Positions 8,408-17,078 of a DNA stretch of 64,000 bases are shown here, piece by piece (within the stretch, counting starts at the first letter, position 1; every line of letters begins with the position of its first letter). Under the pieces are notes generated by a model that searched no databases, had not been told where the DNA came from, and saw only the letters and a program-made list of their open reading frames with translations. Source of the DNA: Pseudomonas chlororaphis. Its GTDB lineage: Bacteria > Pseudomonadota > Gammaproteobacteria > Pseudomonadales > Pseudomonadaceae. The translations under genes were made by a program, and so were the position numbers. Location of the stretch: positions 372,001 to 436,000 of the forward strand of contig NZ_JSFK01000001.1 in NCBI RefSeq assembly GCF_000783395.1, given 5' to 3'.

Positions 8408-9817
8408 ATGCGTTACATCAGTACCCGCGGCCAGGCACCGGCCCTGAATTTCGAAGACGTCCTGCTGGCCGGTCTCGCGACCGACGGCGGTCTGTACGTT
8501 CCAGAAAACCTGCCACGTTTCACCCAGGAAGAAATCGCTTCCTGGGCCGGCCTGCCGTATCACGAGCTGGCTTTCCGCGTCATGCGCCCGTTCGTTACCG
8601 GCAGCATTCCGGATGCCGATTTCAAAAAGATTCTTGAAGAAACCTACGGCGTGTTCGCCCACAGCGCCGTAGCGCCGCTGCGTCAGTTGAACGGCAACGA
8701 ATGGGTGCTGGAGCTGTTCCACGGCCCGACCCTGGCGTTCAAGGACTTCGCCCTGCAACTGCTCGGTCGTCTGCTCGACTACGTGCTGGAAAAGCGCGGC
8801 GAGCGCGTAGTAATCGTCGGCGCCACCTCCGGTGATACCGGTTCGGCCGCCATCGAAGGCTGCAAGCACTGCGAAAACGTCGACATCTTCATTCTGCACC
8901 CGCACAACCGTGTGTCCGAAGTGCAGCGTCGCCAGATGACCACGATTTTCGGCGAGAACATCCACAACATCGCCATCGAAGGCAACTTCGATGACTGCCA
9001 GGAAATGGTCAAGAACAGCTTCGCCGACCAGAGCTTCCTCAAAGGCACGCGTCTGGTCGCGGTCAACTCGATCAACTGGGCGCGGATCATGGCCCAGATC
9101 GTCTACTATTTCCACGCAGCCCTGCAGTTGGGCGGCCCGGCGCGCTCGGTGTCGTTCTCGGTGCCGACCGGCAACTTCGGCGACATCTTCGCCGGCTACC
9201 TGGCACGCAACATGGGCCTGCCGATCAACCAGTTGATCGTCGCCACCAACCGCAACGACATCCTGCACCGCTTCATGAGCGGCAATCAGTACGTCAAGGA
9301 AACCCTGCACGCCACGCTGTCGCCGTCGATGGACATCATGGTCTCGTCGAACTTCGAACGCCTGCTGTTCGACCTGCACGGTCGCAACGGCGCAGCGATC
9401 GCCGGCCTGATGGATTCGTTCAAGCAGGGCGGCGGTTTCAGCGTCGAGCAAGAGCGCTGGACCGAAGCGCGCAAACTGTTCGACTCGCTGGCCGTGGATG
9501 ACGCGCAGACCTGCGAAACCATTGCTGAAGTCTACGAGCAGACCGGCGAGGTGCTGGATCCGCACACCGCCATTGGCGTCAAGGCTGCACGCGAATGCCG
9601 TCGTAGCCTCGATATCCCGATGGTGATTCTCGGCACCGCCCACCCGGTGAAATTCCCGGATGCGGTAGAGAAAGCCGGTGTAGGAAAAGCGCTCGAACTA
9701 CCTGCACATCTTTCTGATTTGTTTGAGCGAAACGAGCGTTGCACCGTTCTGCCAAACGAGCTGAAAGCCGTGCAAGCCTTTGTCAGCCAGCATGGCAACC
9801 GCGGCAAGCCGCTTTAA
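8408..9817 (+). CDS. thrC: Threonine synthase
   Basis: Threonine synthase converts O-phosphohomoserine to threonine using pyridoxal phosphate. The 469-residue form is the longer gammaproteobacterial class. The PLP lysine is Lys112 in GPTLAFKDFALQ, and the phosphate-binding loop is in VIVGATSGDTGSAAIEG. The ATG at 8408 is chosen because TTGGAG just upstream provides the ribosome binding site; an in-frame TTG at 8396 would overlap that site. It is co-transcribed with hom and followed by a strong terminator. Confidence 0.96.
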   Translation: MRYISTRGQAPALNFEDVLLAGLATDGGLYVPENLPRFTQEEIASWAGLPYHELAFRVMRPFVTGSIPDADFKKILEETYGVFAHSAVAPLRQLNGNEWVLELFHGPTLAFKDFALQLLGRLLDYVLEKRGERVVIVGATSGDTGSAAIEGCKHCENVDIFILHPHNRVSEVQRRQMTTIFGENIHNIAIEGNFDDCQEMVKNSFADQSFLKGTRLVAVNSINWARIMAQIVYYFHAALQLGGPARSVSFSVPTGNFGDIFAGYLARNMGLPINQLIVATNRNDILHRFMSGNQYVKETLHATLSPSMDIMVSSNFERLLFDLHGRNGAAIAGLMDSFKQGGGFSVEQERWTEARKLFDSLAVDDAQTCETIAEVYEQTGEVLDPHTAIGVKAARECRRSLDIPMVILGTAHPVKFPDAVEKAGVGKALELPAHLSDLFERNERCTVLPNELKAVQAFVSQHGNRGKPL

Positions 9818-9842
9818 GCCAGTAAAAGCTGTCACATTTTGA

Positions 9843-9868
9843 AGCCCGTCTCCTGACGGGCTTTTTTG
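9843..9868 (+). terminator. Intrinsic terminator of hom-thrC
   Basis: The stem AGCCCGTC/GACGGGCT with a TCCT loop is followed by five further T, 25 bases after the thrC stop. Confidence 0.92.
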
Positions 9869-9937
9869 TTTCTGCTGCCACACTGCTCGGGTTTTCACCC
9901 ACGAAGGACGGGTGAGTCGATCACGAAGGAAGTGGCA

Positions 9938-11311
9938 ATGCTGTTTTATAGAGGTTTGAAACCGGCACTGGGTGGGCTGTTCTTGTTCGCATTACTGGCC
10001 TTGATGCGCAGCAGCGAGGCGGCGCAACTGGCGCTGCATGACGAGGCCGTGGCTGGCAAAGTCCAGCCCATCGAACTGGCCGCACACGAGCGTCAATGGA
10101 TTCGCGACAACCCCGAGGTGACGGTGACATCGTTGCAGTACCCGTTGTACCTGTTCCAGGATGAGCACGGGCAGTGGAGCGGCTTGAACAACGATGTACT
10201 CAAGCGTGTGACGGCGATGACCGGGTTGCGGTTTGTACATCAGGAATCGTTTTCCACCGATCACATGCTCGAACGGCTGGAGAGCGGCGCGGCGGATATC
10301 AGTACGACCCTGGCCATGAGCGAGGAGCGCAAGGTGTTTCTGGATTACAGCCACGCCTTCGGTGGCGCGGGCTGGGTATTCGTCGGCCGCGCTGATGCGC
10401 CGCGGCTGGAATCTTTCGAGCAATTGAGCAAACGGGTGCTGGTGCTGCCGGCCCGACATGCGCTGGAAGACATGATCAGGCGTGACTTCCCCTCGATCGA
10501 GATCCGCTCGGTCAAGACTTACGCCGAGGCGCGGGCGCTGGTCGAGAGCGGCGAAGCCTACGCCACCATCGAAAACGAAATTGGCGCACAGCTTTACCCG
10601 CTGGGTTTGCTCAAGGTCGGCGGTCTGGTCGAAGGCAAATGGGAAGCGGATAACCTGGCCGTGCGCAAAGGCATGCCGGTGCTGCTGAGTATCCTAAACA
10701 AGGCCCTTGAGGCATTTCCTGCGGCGGAGTTACGGGCGATTCGCCTGAAATGGCTGGAAGGTATTGCTCCTGCGCCCGTGCCGTCGGTCTGGCAGCAGAT
10801 GCTTGAATGGGGTTGTTGGGGGATGGGCGGGCTCGGTGTGTTCGGTTTGCTGTCGCTGGTGTGGAATCGGCGTTTGACGGCAGTGATCAAATTACGGCGC
10901 GCGGCGGAAAAGGATCTGGGCGATCAACTGGCGTTTCAGCATGCGCTGATCGACTCCATGCCTGATCCGGTGTTCGTCCGCGACCTGCAAGGACGGCTGG
11001 TCATGTGCAATCGCAGCTATGAGGAGGCGCTGTCGATTCGACTGGATCAGGTGCAAGGGCGGTTGCTGATCGAGGTTGACTCGCTGCCCGACGCCACGGC
11101 GCTGATGTTGCACGATGAGTTCATGGTGCAGTTGCGCACGCGCAAGTCGCGCTTCAGCAAACGGCGATTGCAGTTCAAGAGCGGTCCCCGCGAGGTCTAT
11201 CAATGGACGGTACCGTTCTACAGTGCCGACGGTAAATTGCGTGGGCTTTTAGGTGGCTGGACGGACATCACCCAGCGTCGTACAGAGAGCGGGTGCCGAT
11301 GTCTGCATTGA
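9938..11311 (+). CDS. Truncated EvgS/BvgS-like sensor: periplasmic binding domain plus PAS, no kinase
   Basis: The 457-residue product has an N-terminal signal sequence (about 1-29), a periplasmic solute-binding (SBP_bac_3-like, VFT) domain at about 50-270 (RQWIRDNPEVTVTSL; LESGAADISTTLAMSEER), a membrane segment around 290-308 and a cytoplasmic PAS domain at about 335-445 (LIDSMPDPVFVRDLQGR). That order is the front half of EvgS/BvgS hybrid kinases, but the protein ends soon after GGWTDITQRR with an unrelated short tail. No HisKA or HATPase sequence follows in any frame before the next gene 117 bases on. It looks like a decayed sensor or a sensor that signals without phosphorylation. The ATG at 9938 gives the signal peptide. 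Confidence 0.8.
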   Translation: MLFYRGLKPALGGLFLFALLALMRSSEAAQLALHDEAVAGKVQPIELAAHERQWIRDNPEVTVTSLQYPLYLFQDEHGQWSGLNNDVLKRVTAMTGLRFVHQESFSTDHMLERLESGAADISTTLAMSEERKVFLDYSHAFGGAGWVFVGRADAPRLESFEQLSKRVLVLPARHALEDMIRRDFPSIEIRSVKTYAEARALVESGEAYATIENEIGAQLYPLGLLKVGGLVEGKWEADNLAVRKGMPVLLSILNKALEAFPAAELRAIRLKWLEGIAPAPVPSVWQQMLEWGCWGMGGLGVFGLLSLVWNRRLTAVIKLRRAAEKDLGDQLAFQHALIDSMPDPVFVRDLQGRLVMCNRSYEEALSIRLDQVQGRLLIEVDSLPDATALMLHDEFMVQLRTRKSRFSKRRLQFKSGPREVYQWTVPFYSADGKLRGLLGGWTDITQRRTESGCRCLH

Positions 11312-11322
11312 AGATGGGAAAT

Positions 11323-11365
11323 GTCCTATACGACGCGGCTACTTTTCCGATGGGAGGCTTAGGAC
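11323..11365. promoter_or_regulatory. Inverted repeat GTCCTA...TAGGAC upstream of the receiver gene
   Basis: GTCCTA at 11323-11328 is mirrored by TAGGAC at 11360-11365, in the 117-base gap between the truncated sensor and the receiver gene. Half sites of the form TCCTA resemble those reported for BvgA-type regulators. This is weak and based on short matches. Confidence 0.2.
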
Positions 11366-11427
11366 GGCTGCCCTAGAGTGACAACCACTGCGGTGAGAGT
11401 CCGCGATTGTCGCTTCAGAGGTCGCTT

Positions 11428-11835
11428 ATGCGCTCGCTTAAAGTCCTGATACTAGAACCCAATCCGTTCCAGCTGATGGCATTGCATCAAATGCTCAATG
11501 CCATTGGCATCTATGACGTGCTGACGGCGCCGTCGCTGGCATCGGCCCTGTCTTCCTTGAGCCATCGCGGCGTGGTCGACATCGCGATTTGCGATCCACA
11601 ACTCAAGGGCGGCGATGGTCTGGCGTTGATCCAGCATCTGGCGGTTCAACATGAGGCGCGTGCGCTGATCCTGCTGGGGACGGTCGCACCGAGCCTGCTG
11701 AACGATCTCGAACCCTTGCTGTGCGAGCACCGTTTGCGGTTGCTGGGGCGCTTGCAAACCCCTGTGTCGGCGGTACTGATGCGCGGTTTGCTCGACAACT
11801 ACCTGAGCGCCGCTTCGCCCCTTGTGCGGGTTTGA
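11428..11835 (+). CDS. Stand-alone, degenerate response-regulator receiver domain
   Basis: The 135-residue protein is a single receiver (CheY-like) fold: beta-1 LKVLILEPNPFQ, the phosphoacceptor candidate Asp56 in DIAICDPQLKGGDG, and beta-4 ALILLGTV. Two conserved positions are altered: the first acidic pair is reduced to one Glu (E10), and the invariant Lys before the beta-5/alpha-5 proline is Thr111 (GRLQTPVS). There is no output domain. It lies just after the kinase-less sensor, so the pair appears to be what is left of, or derived from, an EvgAS-type system. The ATG at 11428 has AGAGG six bases upstream; an in-frame TTG at 11407 is less likely. Confidence 0.75.
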   Translation: MRSLKVLILEPNPFQLMALHQMLNAIGIYDVLTAPSLASALSSLSHRGVVDIAICDPQLKGGDGLALIQHLAVQHEARALILLGTVAPSLLNDLEPLLCEHRLRLLGRLQTPVSAVLMRGLLDNYLSAASPLVRV

Positions 11836-11903
11836 CGGGGGCGGTTATTTTTCTGTCATCTTCGCCGTGCATGCTCTGACACTCCAGGAACGGAGCAATC
11901 GGT

Positions 11904-11978
11904 ATGCAGAACTTTCTTCTCGGGCCGGTGGTCATTTATTGTGAACACGCCCCAGGCACACAGTTTTCGGACTATTGA
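11904..11978 (+). CDS. Possible 24-codon small ORF ahead of the DUF3509 gene
   Basis: A short frame starts at an ATG with GGAG eight bases upstream and ends in TGA at 11976-11978, twelve bases before the next start. The peptide reads MQNFLLGPVVIYCEHAPG then TQFSDY. Position and ribosome binding site suggest a translated leader or coupling peptide, but there is no family to support it. Confidence 0.25.
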   Translation: MQNFLLGPVVIYCEHAPGTQFSDY

Positions 11979-11990
11979 GTGGAGATCGAG

Positions 11991-12272
11991 ATGGAAAGTA
12001 TCAGTCTGTTGCTCGGTGAGGCTCTGAGCCCGTATCAGGTTTCGTTGTCGCCAAGCGGTTCCCACGGCGAATGCCTGGTGACCTTGAAGAACAGCAGCGG
12101 CGCCATTGTGGTGGAGCGCGAATTCAATCAGGCGCAACTGACCGACAAGCGCCAGTTGACCGATGTCGTCGACGGTTTGCACCGCGACGTTCTGATCGCT
12201 GAAGGAAGGCTGGAGCCTTGTGTAATCGCGGCCTTGCGCAACGCTGCACTGGACAAGCGTGCGGCGCTGTAA
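11991..12272 (+). CDS. DUF3509 family protein
   Basis: A 93-residue soluble protein of the Pseudomonas DUF3509 type, recognised from the segment LSPSGSHGECLVTLKNSSG and the arrangement of a short beta-rich N-terminal half and a helical C-terminal half (QLTDKRQLTDVVDGLHRDV). No function is established. No signal or membrane segment is visible. The ATG at 11991 has GGAG at 11981-11984; an in-frame GTG at 11979 overlaps the small ORF upstream. Confidence 0.75.
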   Translation: MESISLLLGEALSPYQVSLSPSGSHGECLVTLKNSSGAIVVEREFNQAQLTDKRQLTDVVDGLHRDVLIAEGRLEPCVIAALRNAALDKRAAL

Positions 12273-12398
12273 AGATGAAATATTTTTTGTGGGAACCTTC
12301 CTGCATCCCTGTCAGTCAGACCCCATAACAGCAGGATCAAGCATTGTGCTCCGGTGCTTGTCGCTTGCTGCTACGGGTCTTTATGTAGGCCACGTTTA

Positions 12399-12434
12399 AC
12401 CCCGAGTCGTCTCCCCACTTCTCGGGGTTTCTTT
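12399..12434 (+). terminator. Hairpin with T-rich tail between convergent genes
   Basis: ACCCCGAG (12399-12406) pairs with CTCGGGGT (12421-12428) around a 14-base loop, followed by TTCTTTT. It lies between the DUF3509 gene and the convergent TIGR02285-like gene. The rest of 12273-12448 holds no other feature I can see. Confidence 0.6.
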
Positions 12435-12448
12435 TGCCTGTGATTTGC

Positions 12449-13402
12449 TTACTGCGCGGCCTGGTGTTCGAAAAATGCACGGGCCTCTTGCAGATAATCT
12501 GCTTGGCGCTCAGGGTCCAGCCACGCGGCATAAAGCTGATTGAGGTGTTCGTGGGGCAGGGTCCGCAGCAACTGGTTGATCTCGCTGATGGCCTGGCGTC
12601 CCTGGGTGGTGTCGGAACACGCCACGTAGCCCGAGAGGTATTTTCCCGTGCCGCGAATCGGGTAAAACTCCAGTTCATCCTCTGCAATTTGCGCTTGTTT
12701 GGCCTGATAGCGGATCTCCGGCCAGTAACCCAGCACCACCTGCAACCGGCCCAGACGCTGCATCGACAGCAGATTGGTCAGCGCATCGTTGCCGTAATGG
12801 GCAGTCAATGCGCCGCTCGGCGCCTGATGCAGAATGTTGTCGATCAATTCGCCATAACTGCGCTCAGCGACCACGCCGACTTTTCTGTCGGTGGCGGACA
12901 GCAACGCCGACAGGTCGACTTCGCCGTTCAACAGATAAGGTTCAAGGACCGATCGATCTTGCTGGCGCACCACCAGGCCGTTGCTCACGGCGCGAATCGC
13001 CGGGATCGAATACGCGACCCACTGCGCACGTTCCTTGTTCCACAGCAGCGCGGGGTCACAGGCAAACGGGTTTTCATGGAGCATCTGCAAACCACGGGCG
13101 CGATTGACCCGCATCAGCATGTGTTCGTACTGCGGCATGCCGGCGATCAGCAACGGCATCAGTTGATCAATCACGCCCTGGCCCTTTTTCGGGCCTTCGA
13201 AAATGGTCAGTGGCGGCAGGTCGCGCAGTAACCAGATCAGCGTCGGTTTCGCCTGCACGCCGGTCGACAGCGTGAGCAAAAACAACAAGCCGAACAACCG
13301 CCACGTCCACCAGTGATGGGCGCGGTTGCTGTGCGATGTCTGCCGGCGTTTCAGCTTAAATGGCTCCGTCTTCGCGCAACTTGGCGATCTGTCTCTCGTC
13401 AT
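12449..13402 (-). CDS. TIGR02285-type periplasmic protein (substrate-binding-like)
   Basis: About 290-317 residues with a hydrophobic export segment WTWRLFGLLFLLTLSTGVQA, then a type 2 periplasmic binding-like domain (PTLIWLLRDLPPLTIFEG; GEVDLSALLSATDRKVGVVA; YVACSDTTQGRQAISEINQL). It belongs to the group annotated as TIGR02285 family proteins in Pseudomonas, whose ligand is unknown. The start is uncertain: an ATG at 13402 overlaps the upstream CoA-transferase gene by 47 bases, whereas a CTG at 13354, nine bases after a GGAG and just past that gene's stop, would give KRRQTSHSNRA ahead of the signal segment. It is co-directional and tightly coupled with the CoA-transferase. Confidence 0.65.
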   Translation of the reverse strand: MTRDRSPSCAKTEPFKLKRRQTSHSNRAHHWWTWRLFGLLFLLTLSTGVQAKPTLIWLLRDLPPLTIFEGPKKGQGVIDQLMPLLIAGMPQYEHMLMRVNRARGLQMLHENPFACDPALLWNKERAQWVAYSIPAIRAVSNGLVVRQQDRSVLEPYLLNGEVDLSALLSATDRKVGVVAERSYGELIDNILHQAPSGALTAHYGNDALTNLLSMQRLGRLQVVLGYWPEIRYQAKQAQIAEDELEFYPIRGTGKYLSGYVACSDTTQGRQAISEINQLLRTLPHEHLNQLYAAWLDPERQADYLQEARAFFEHQAAQ

Positions 13403-14555
13403 AGCCAAGTTCGTGAAGTACCTGCGCATTGTGTTCACCCAGTTGCGGCCCGACCCATTCTGAACTGCCCGGTGTCTCAGAGAGTTTCGGCACAATGCCC
13501 GGCATCTTGAAATCTTTGCCGTCGGGCAGTTTTGCCTGCAGGAACATCTCTCGGGCCAGGTATTGCGGATCGTTGAACATGTCCTCGGCGCTGAAGATCC
13601 GGCTGGCCGGCACCTCGGCCTGATTGAGCAGGTCGAGCACGCTTTGCAGTGGCAATGAATTGACCCAGCGATCAATCACGCCGTACAACTCGTCGCGGCG
13701 ATTGTCACGGCCATCGTTGCTGGCCAGTGTCGGATCGTTGGCCAGGTCTTCGCGGCCGATGATCAGCATGAAGCGTTTGAAGATCGCGTCACCATTGGCG
13801 CCGATCTGCACGTGCTTGCCGTCGGCGCTGGTATGAATCGAAGAGGGCGTGATGCCCGGCATGATGTTGCCGGTGCGCTCGCGGATAAAACCGAACACGT
13901 CGAATTCCGGCACCATGCTTTCCATCATTGCGAAAATGGCTTCATACAACGCCACATCGACGACCTGACCGGTGCCACCGTTGACCTCGCGATGACGCAG
14001 CGCCATCAGTGCGCCAATCACGCCCCACAGCGCGGCAATCGAATCGCCGATGGAGATCCCGGTACGCACCGGTGGCCGGTCCTCGAAACCGGTGATATAG
14101 CGCAGACCGCCCATGGACTCACCCACCGCACCGAAGCCGGGCTGATCCTTCATCGGCCCGGTCTGGCCGAAACCGGACAGGCGCACCATCACCAGTTTAG
14201 GATTCAAGGCGTGTAGGGTTTCCCAGCTCAGGCCAAGTTTTTCCAGCACACCGGGGCGGAAGTTCTCGATGAGGATGTCGGCTTCACTGAGCAGTTTTTT
14301 CAGGATCGCCAAGCCGTCAGGGTGTTTGAGGTTCAGCGTCAGAGACTTTTTATTGCGCGCCTGGACGAACCACCACAGCGACGTGCCTTCATACAGTTTT
14401 CGCCACTTGCGCAATGGATCACCGCCGTCCGGCGATTCGATCTTGATCACTTCGGCGCCGAACTCGCCGCAAATGCGCGAGGCAAACGGCCCGGCAATCA
14501 ATGTACCCAATTCAATGACTTTCACACCGCTGAGCGGTTTGTTGGCGAACGGCAT
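13356..14555 (-). CDS. Class III (CaiB/BaiF) acyl-CoA transferase
   Basis: A 399-residue family III CoA-transferase, moving CoA between carboxylic acids through an aspartyl-CoA thioester intermediate. The N-terminus PLSGVKVIELGTLIAGPFAS and the segment VIKIESPDGGDPLRKW are family signatures, and the catalytic aspartate is Asp171 in TGISIGDSIAALWGV. The length is typical of a single-subunit enzyme. The actual acids cannot be told from sequence; relatives act on succinate/glutarate, formyl/oxalate or carnitine derivatives. It is transcribed toward the TIGR02285-type gene and overlaps or abuts it. Confidence 0.85.
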   Translation of the reverse strand: MPFANKPLSGVKVIELGTLIAGPFASRICGEFGAEVIKIESPDGGDPLRKWRKLYEGTSLWWFVQARNKKSLTLNLKHPDGLAILKKLLSEADILIENFRPGVLEKLGLSWETLHALNPKLVMVRLSGFGQTGPMKDQPGFGAVGESMGGLRYITGFEDRPPVRTGISIGDSIAALWGVIGALMALRHREVNGGTGQVVDVALYEAIFAMMESMVPEFDVFGFIRERTGNIMPGITPSSIHTSADGKHVQIGANGDAIFKRFMLIIGREDLANDPTLASNDGRDNRRDELYGVIDRWVNSLPLQSVLDLLNQAEVPASRIFSAEDMFNDPQYLAREMFLQAKLPDGKDFKMPGIVPKLSETPGSSEWVGPQLGEHNAQVLHELGYDERQIAKLREDGAI

Positions 14556-14701
14556 ACTGAATCCTGTAGGACAAGGCTAAGCAGATACAGCGTTTTAACA
14601 TAGCCGGCTGTCAGACGCCGCAGGTTGATCGCCATCAATTCGATGATTGCCTACCGCATCGGTTAGACTTGCCGACTTTCCTCGTATCAAGAAGCCCGTT
14701 C

Positions 14702-15244
14702 ATGGCCCAGCCGTCCACTACCTACAAGTTTGAACTGAACCTCACCGACCTCGACCGCAGTGTCTACGAGAGCGTCAAGCAGACCATCGCCCGTCACCCT
14801 TCGGAAACCGAAGAGCGCATGACCGTGCGACTGCTGGCCTACGCCCTCTGGTACAACGAGCAGTTGTCGTTTGGCCGTGGTCTGTCAGACGTGGATGAAC
14901 CTGCGCTGTGGGAAAAGAGCCTGGATGACCGTGTTCTGCACTGGATCGAAGTCGGCCAGCCAGACGCCGATCGTCTGACCTGGTGCTCGCGTCGCACCGA
15001 ACGCACCAGCCTGCTGGCTTACGGCAGCCTGCGCGTTTGGGAAACCAAGGTAATCCCGGCGATCAAGAACTTGAAAAACGTCAACATCGCTGCGGTTCCG
15101 CAAGAAGTGCTGGAAACCCTGGCCAAGGACATGCCCCGCGTTATCAAGTGGGACGTGATGATCAGCGAAGGGACGATCTTCGTCACCGACGACCGTGGTC
15201 AGCACGAAGTCCAGTTGCAATGGCTGCAAGGTGAGCGCGGCTGA
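14702..15244 (+). CDS. yaeQ: YaeQ family protein
   Basis: A 180-residue YaeQ-family protein, a PD-(D/E)XK-like fold of unknown cellular role. The family start STTYKFELNLTDLDRSVYES is clear, followed by ETEERMTVRLLAYALWYNEQ and the central acidic and Trp-rich segment SLDDRVLHWIEVGQPDADRL. The start at 14702 follows from homology to known YaeQ N-termini; an in-frame ATG at 14669 adds unrelated residues. It stands 55 bases before recJ, an order also found in P. aeruginosa. Confidence 0.88.
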   Translation: MAQPSTTYKFELNLTDLDRSVYESVKQTIARHPSETEERMTVRLLAYALWYNEQLSFGRGLSDVDEPALWEKSLDDRVLHWIEVGQPDADRLTWCSRRTERTSLLAYGSLRVWETKVIPAIKNLKNVNIAAVPQEVLETLAKDMPRVIKWDVMISEGTIFVTDDRGQHEVQLQWLQGERG

Positions 15245-15299
15245 TCCCGCGCCTGTAGCTGATTAATCCCACGTATTAAAGAGAAGTCTCCGTCACCCC

Positions 15300-17009
15300 A
15301 TGCGCATCGAACCTCGCCTACTGCCCGAAACTCTGCCTTTTCTCGGTGATATTCCGCCGCTGCTGACCCGCCTGTACGCGGCGCGGGGCGTGCAGTCCGA
15401 GGCGGAGCTGGACAAGAGCCTGGCGCGGTTGATCCCGTTTCAGCAGCTCAAGGGCATCGACGCAGCGGTAGACCTGCTGGTGACGGCGCTGGAGCAACGC
15501 CAGCGCATCCTCATCGTCGGCGACTTCGATGCGGACGGCGCGACGGCCAGTACAGTCGGCATGCTCGGCTTGCGTTTGCTCGGTGCCGCGCACGTTGATT
15601 ATCTGGTGCCGAACCGTTTCGAATATGGCTATGGTCTGACTCCGGAAATAGTCGAAGTTGCGCTGACGCGCGAGCCGCAATTGCTGATCACCGTCGACAA
15701 CGGCATCTCCAGCGTCGAAGGCGTGGCCGCAGCCAAGCGCGCGGGCCTCAAGGTCTTGATCACCGACCACCACTTGCCCGGTGATGAACTGCCGCAGGCC
15801 GATGCGCTGGTCAACCCGAACCAGCCCGGTTGCGAGTTCCCGAGCAAGGCGTTGGCCGGCGTCGGGGTGATTTTTTACGTGTTGATGGCGTTGCGCGCGC
15901 GTTTGCGCAGCCTCGGCTGGTACGAGAACAAGCCGCAGCCGAACATTGGCGAACTGCTTGATCTGGTGGCGCTGGGCAGCGTCGCCGACGTGGTACCGCT
16001 GGACGCCAATAACCGGATTCTGGTGCATCAAGGGTTGGAACGAATTCGCGCCGGTCGCGCACGGCCGGGGATCAAAGCGATCCTTGAAGTGGCCAAACGA
16101 GACGCTGCACGCATTACCTCCACTGACCTCGGGTTCATCGTCGGCCCGCGGCTGAACGCGGCCGGGCGTCTGGATGACATGAGTCTGGGCATCGAATGCT
16201 TGCTCACCGCCGACGCCAACCTGGCCCGGGAAATGGCCGCGCAACTGGACGGCATGAACCAGGATCGCAAATCCATCGAGCAGGGCATGCAGCGTGAAGC
16301 GCTGGCGCAGCTCAAGGACCTGCCGGTCGAGTCGATGCCGTTTGGTTTGTGCCTGTTCGATCCCGAGTGGCACCAGGGTGTGATCGGCATTCTCGCGTCG
16401 CGGATGAAAGAGCGTTATTTCCGTCCGACCATTGCCTTCGCCGATGCGGGCGATGGTTTGCTCAAGGGCTCGGGCCGTTCGGTGCAGGGCTTCCACATTC
16501 GTGACGCGTTGAGCGTGGTAGCGGCGCAGCATCCAAACCTGATCGCCAAGTATGGCGGTCACGCAATGGCCGCAGGTCTGACCTTGCCGCAGGAGAATTT
16601 TCCGCTGTTCGCCGAGGCCTTTGACGCTGAGGTGCGTAGGCAACTTCGCGAAGACGACCTGACCGGGCGCATGCTGACCGATGGCACGCTGGCGGTCGAA
16701 GAGTTCCACCTCGAACTGGCCCGCGCCTTGCGCCATGCCGGGCCTTGGGGGCAGCACTTCCCGGAGCCGCTGTTTCATGGCGTGTTCCAGTTGGTCGAAC
16801 AGCGGGTGGTCGGCGAGCGGCACCTGAAAGTGGTGCTGAAGAGCGAATGTGGCTCGGTAAAACTGGATGGCATTGCCTTTGGGATTGACCGCGATATCTG
16901 GCCGAATCCGACCATTCAGTGGGTTGAGCTGGCTTACAAACTCGACGTTAACGAGTTTCGTGGGAATGAGACGGTTCAGTTGATGATTGCCCACATCGAA
17001 CCGCGCTGA
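15300..17009 (+). CDS. recJ: Single-stranded-DNA-specific exonuclease RecJ
   Basis: RecJ degrades single-stranded DNA 5' to 3' in recombination (RecF pathway), mismatch repair and base excision repair. The 569-residue protein carries the DHH-phosphoesterase motifs: DFDADG at 75-80, DNGISS at 133-138, DHH at 156-158 (ITDHHLPGDELP), and VALGSVADVVPL further on. The DHHA1 domain follows with GSGRSVQGFHIRDAL and the GGHAMAAGLT motif. A C-terminal OB-fold region ends the protein (WVELAYKLDVNEFRG). All catalytic motifs are intact. Confidence 0.96.
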   Translation: MRIEPRLLPETLPFLGDIPPLLTRLYAARGVQSEAELDKSLARLIPFQQLKGIDAAVDLLVTALEQRQRILIVGDFDADGATASTVGMLGLRLLGAAHVDYLVPNRFEYGYGLTPEIVEVALTREPQLLITVDNGISSVEGVAAAKRAGLKVLITDHHLPGDELPQADALVNPNQPGCEFPSKALAGVGVIFYVLMALRARLRSLGWYENKPQPNIGELLDLVALGSVADVVPLDANNRILVHQGLERIRAGRARPGIKAILEVAKRDAARITSTDLGFIVGPRLNAAGRLDDMSLGIECLLTADANLAREMAAQLDGMNQDRKSIEQGMQREALAQLKDLPVESMPFGLCLFDPEWHQGVIGILASRMKERYFRPTIAFADAGDGLLKGSGRSVQGFHIRDALSVVAAQHPNLIAKYGGHAMAAGLTLPQENFPLFAEAFDAEVRRQLREDDLTGRMLTDGTLAVEEFHLELARALRHAGPWGQHFPEPLFHGVFQLVEQRVVGERHLKVVLKSECGSVKLDGIAFGIDRDIWPNPTIQWVELAYKLDVNEFRGNETVQLMIAHIEPR

Positions 17010-17013
17010 CGCC

Positions 17014-17078
17014 TTCGCGAGCAGGCTCGCTCCCACATTTGAAATGCATTCCAATGTGGGAGCGAGGCTGCTCGCGAA
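17014..17078. repeat. REP doublet (REPIN), GCGAGCAGGCTCGCTCCCAC type
   Basis: A compact inverted pair (about 65 bases in all) beginning TTCGCGAGCAGGCTCGCTCC and ending CTGCTCGCGAA, immediately after recJ. From 17079 to 17278 I see no gene. Confidence 0.85.
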
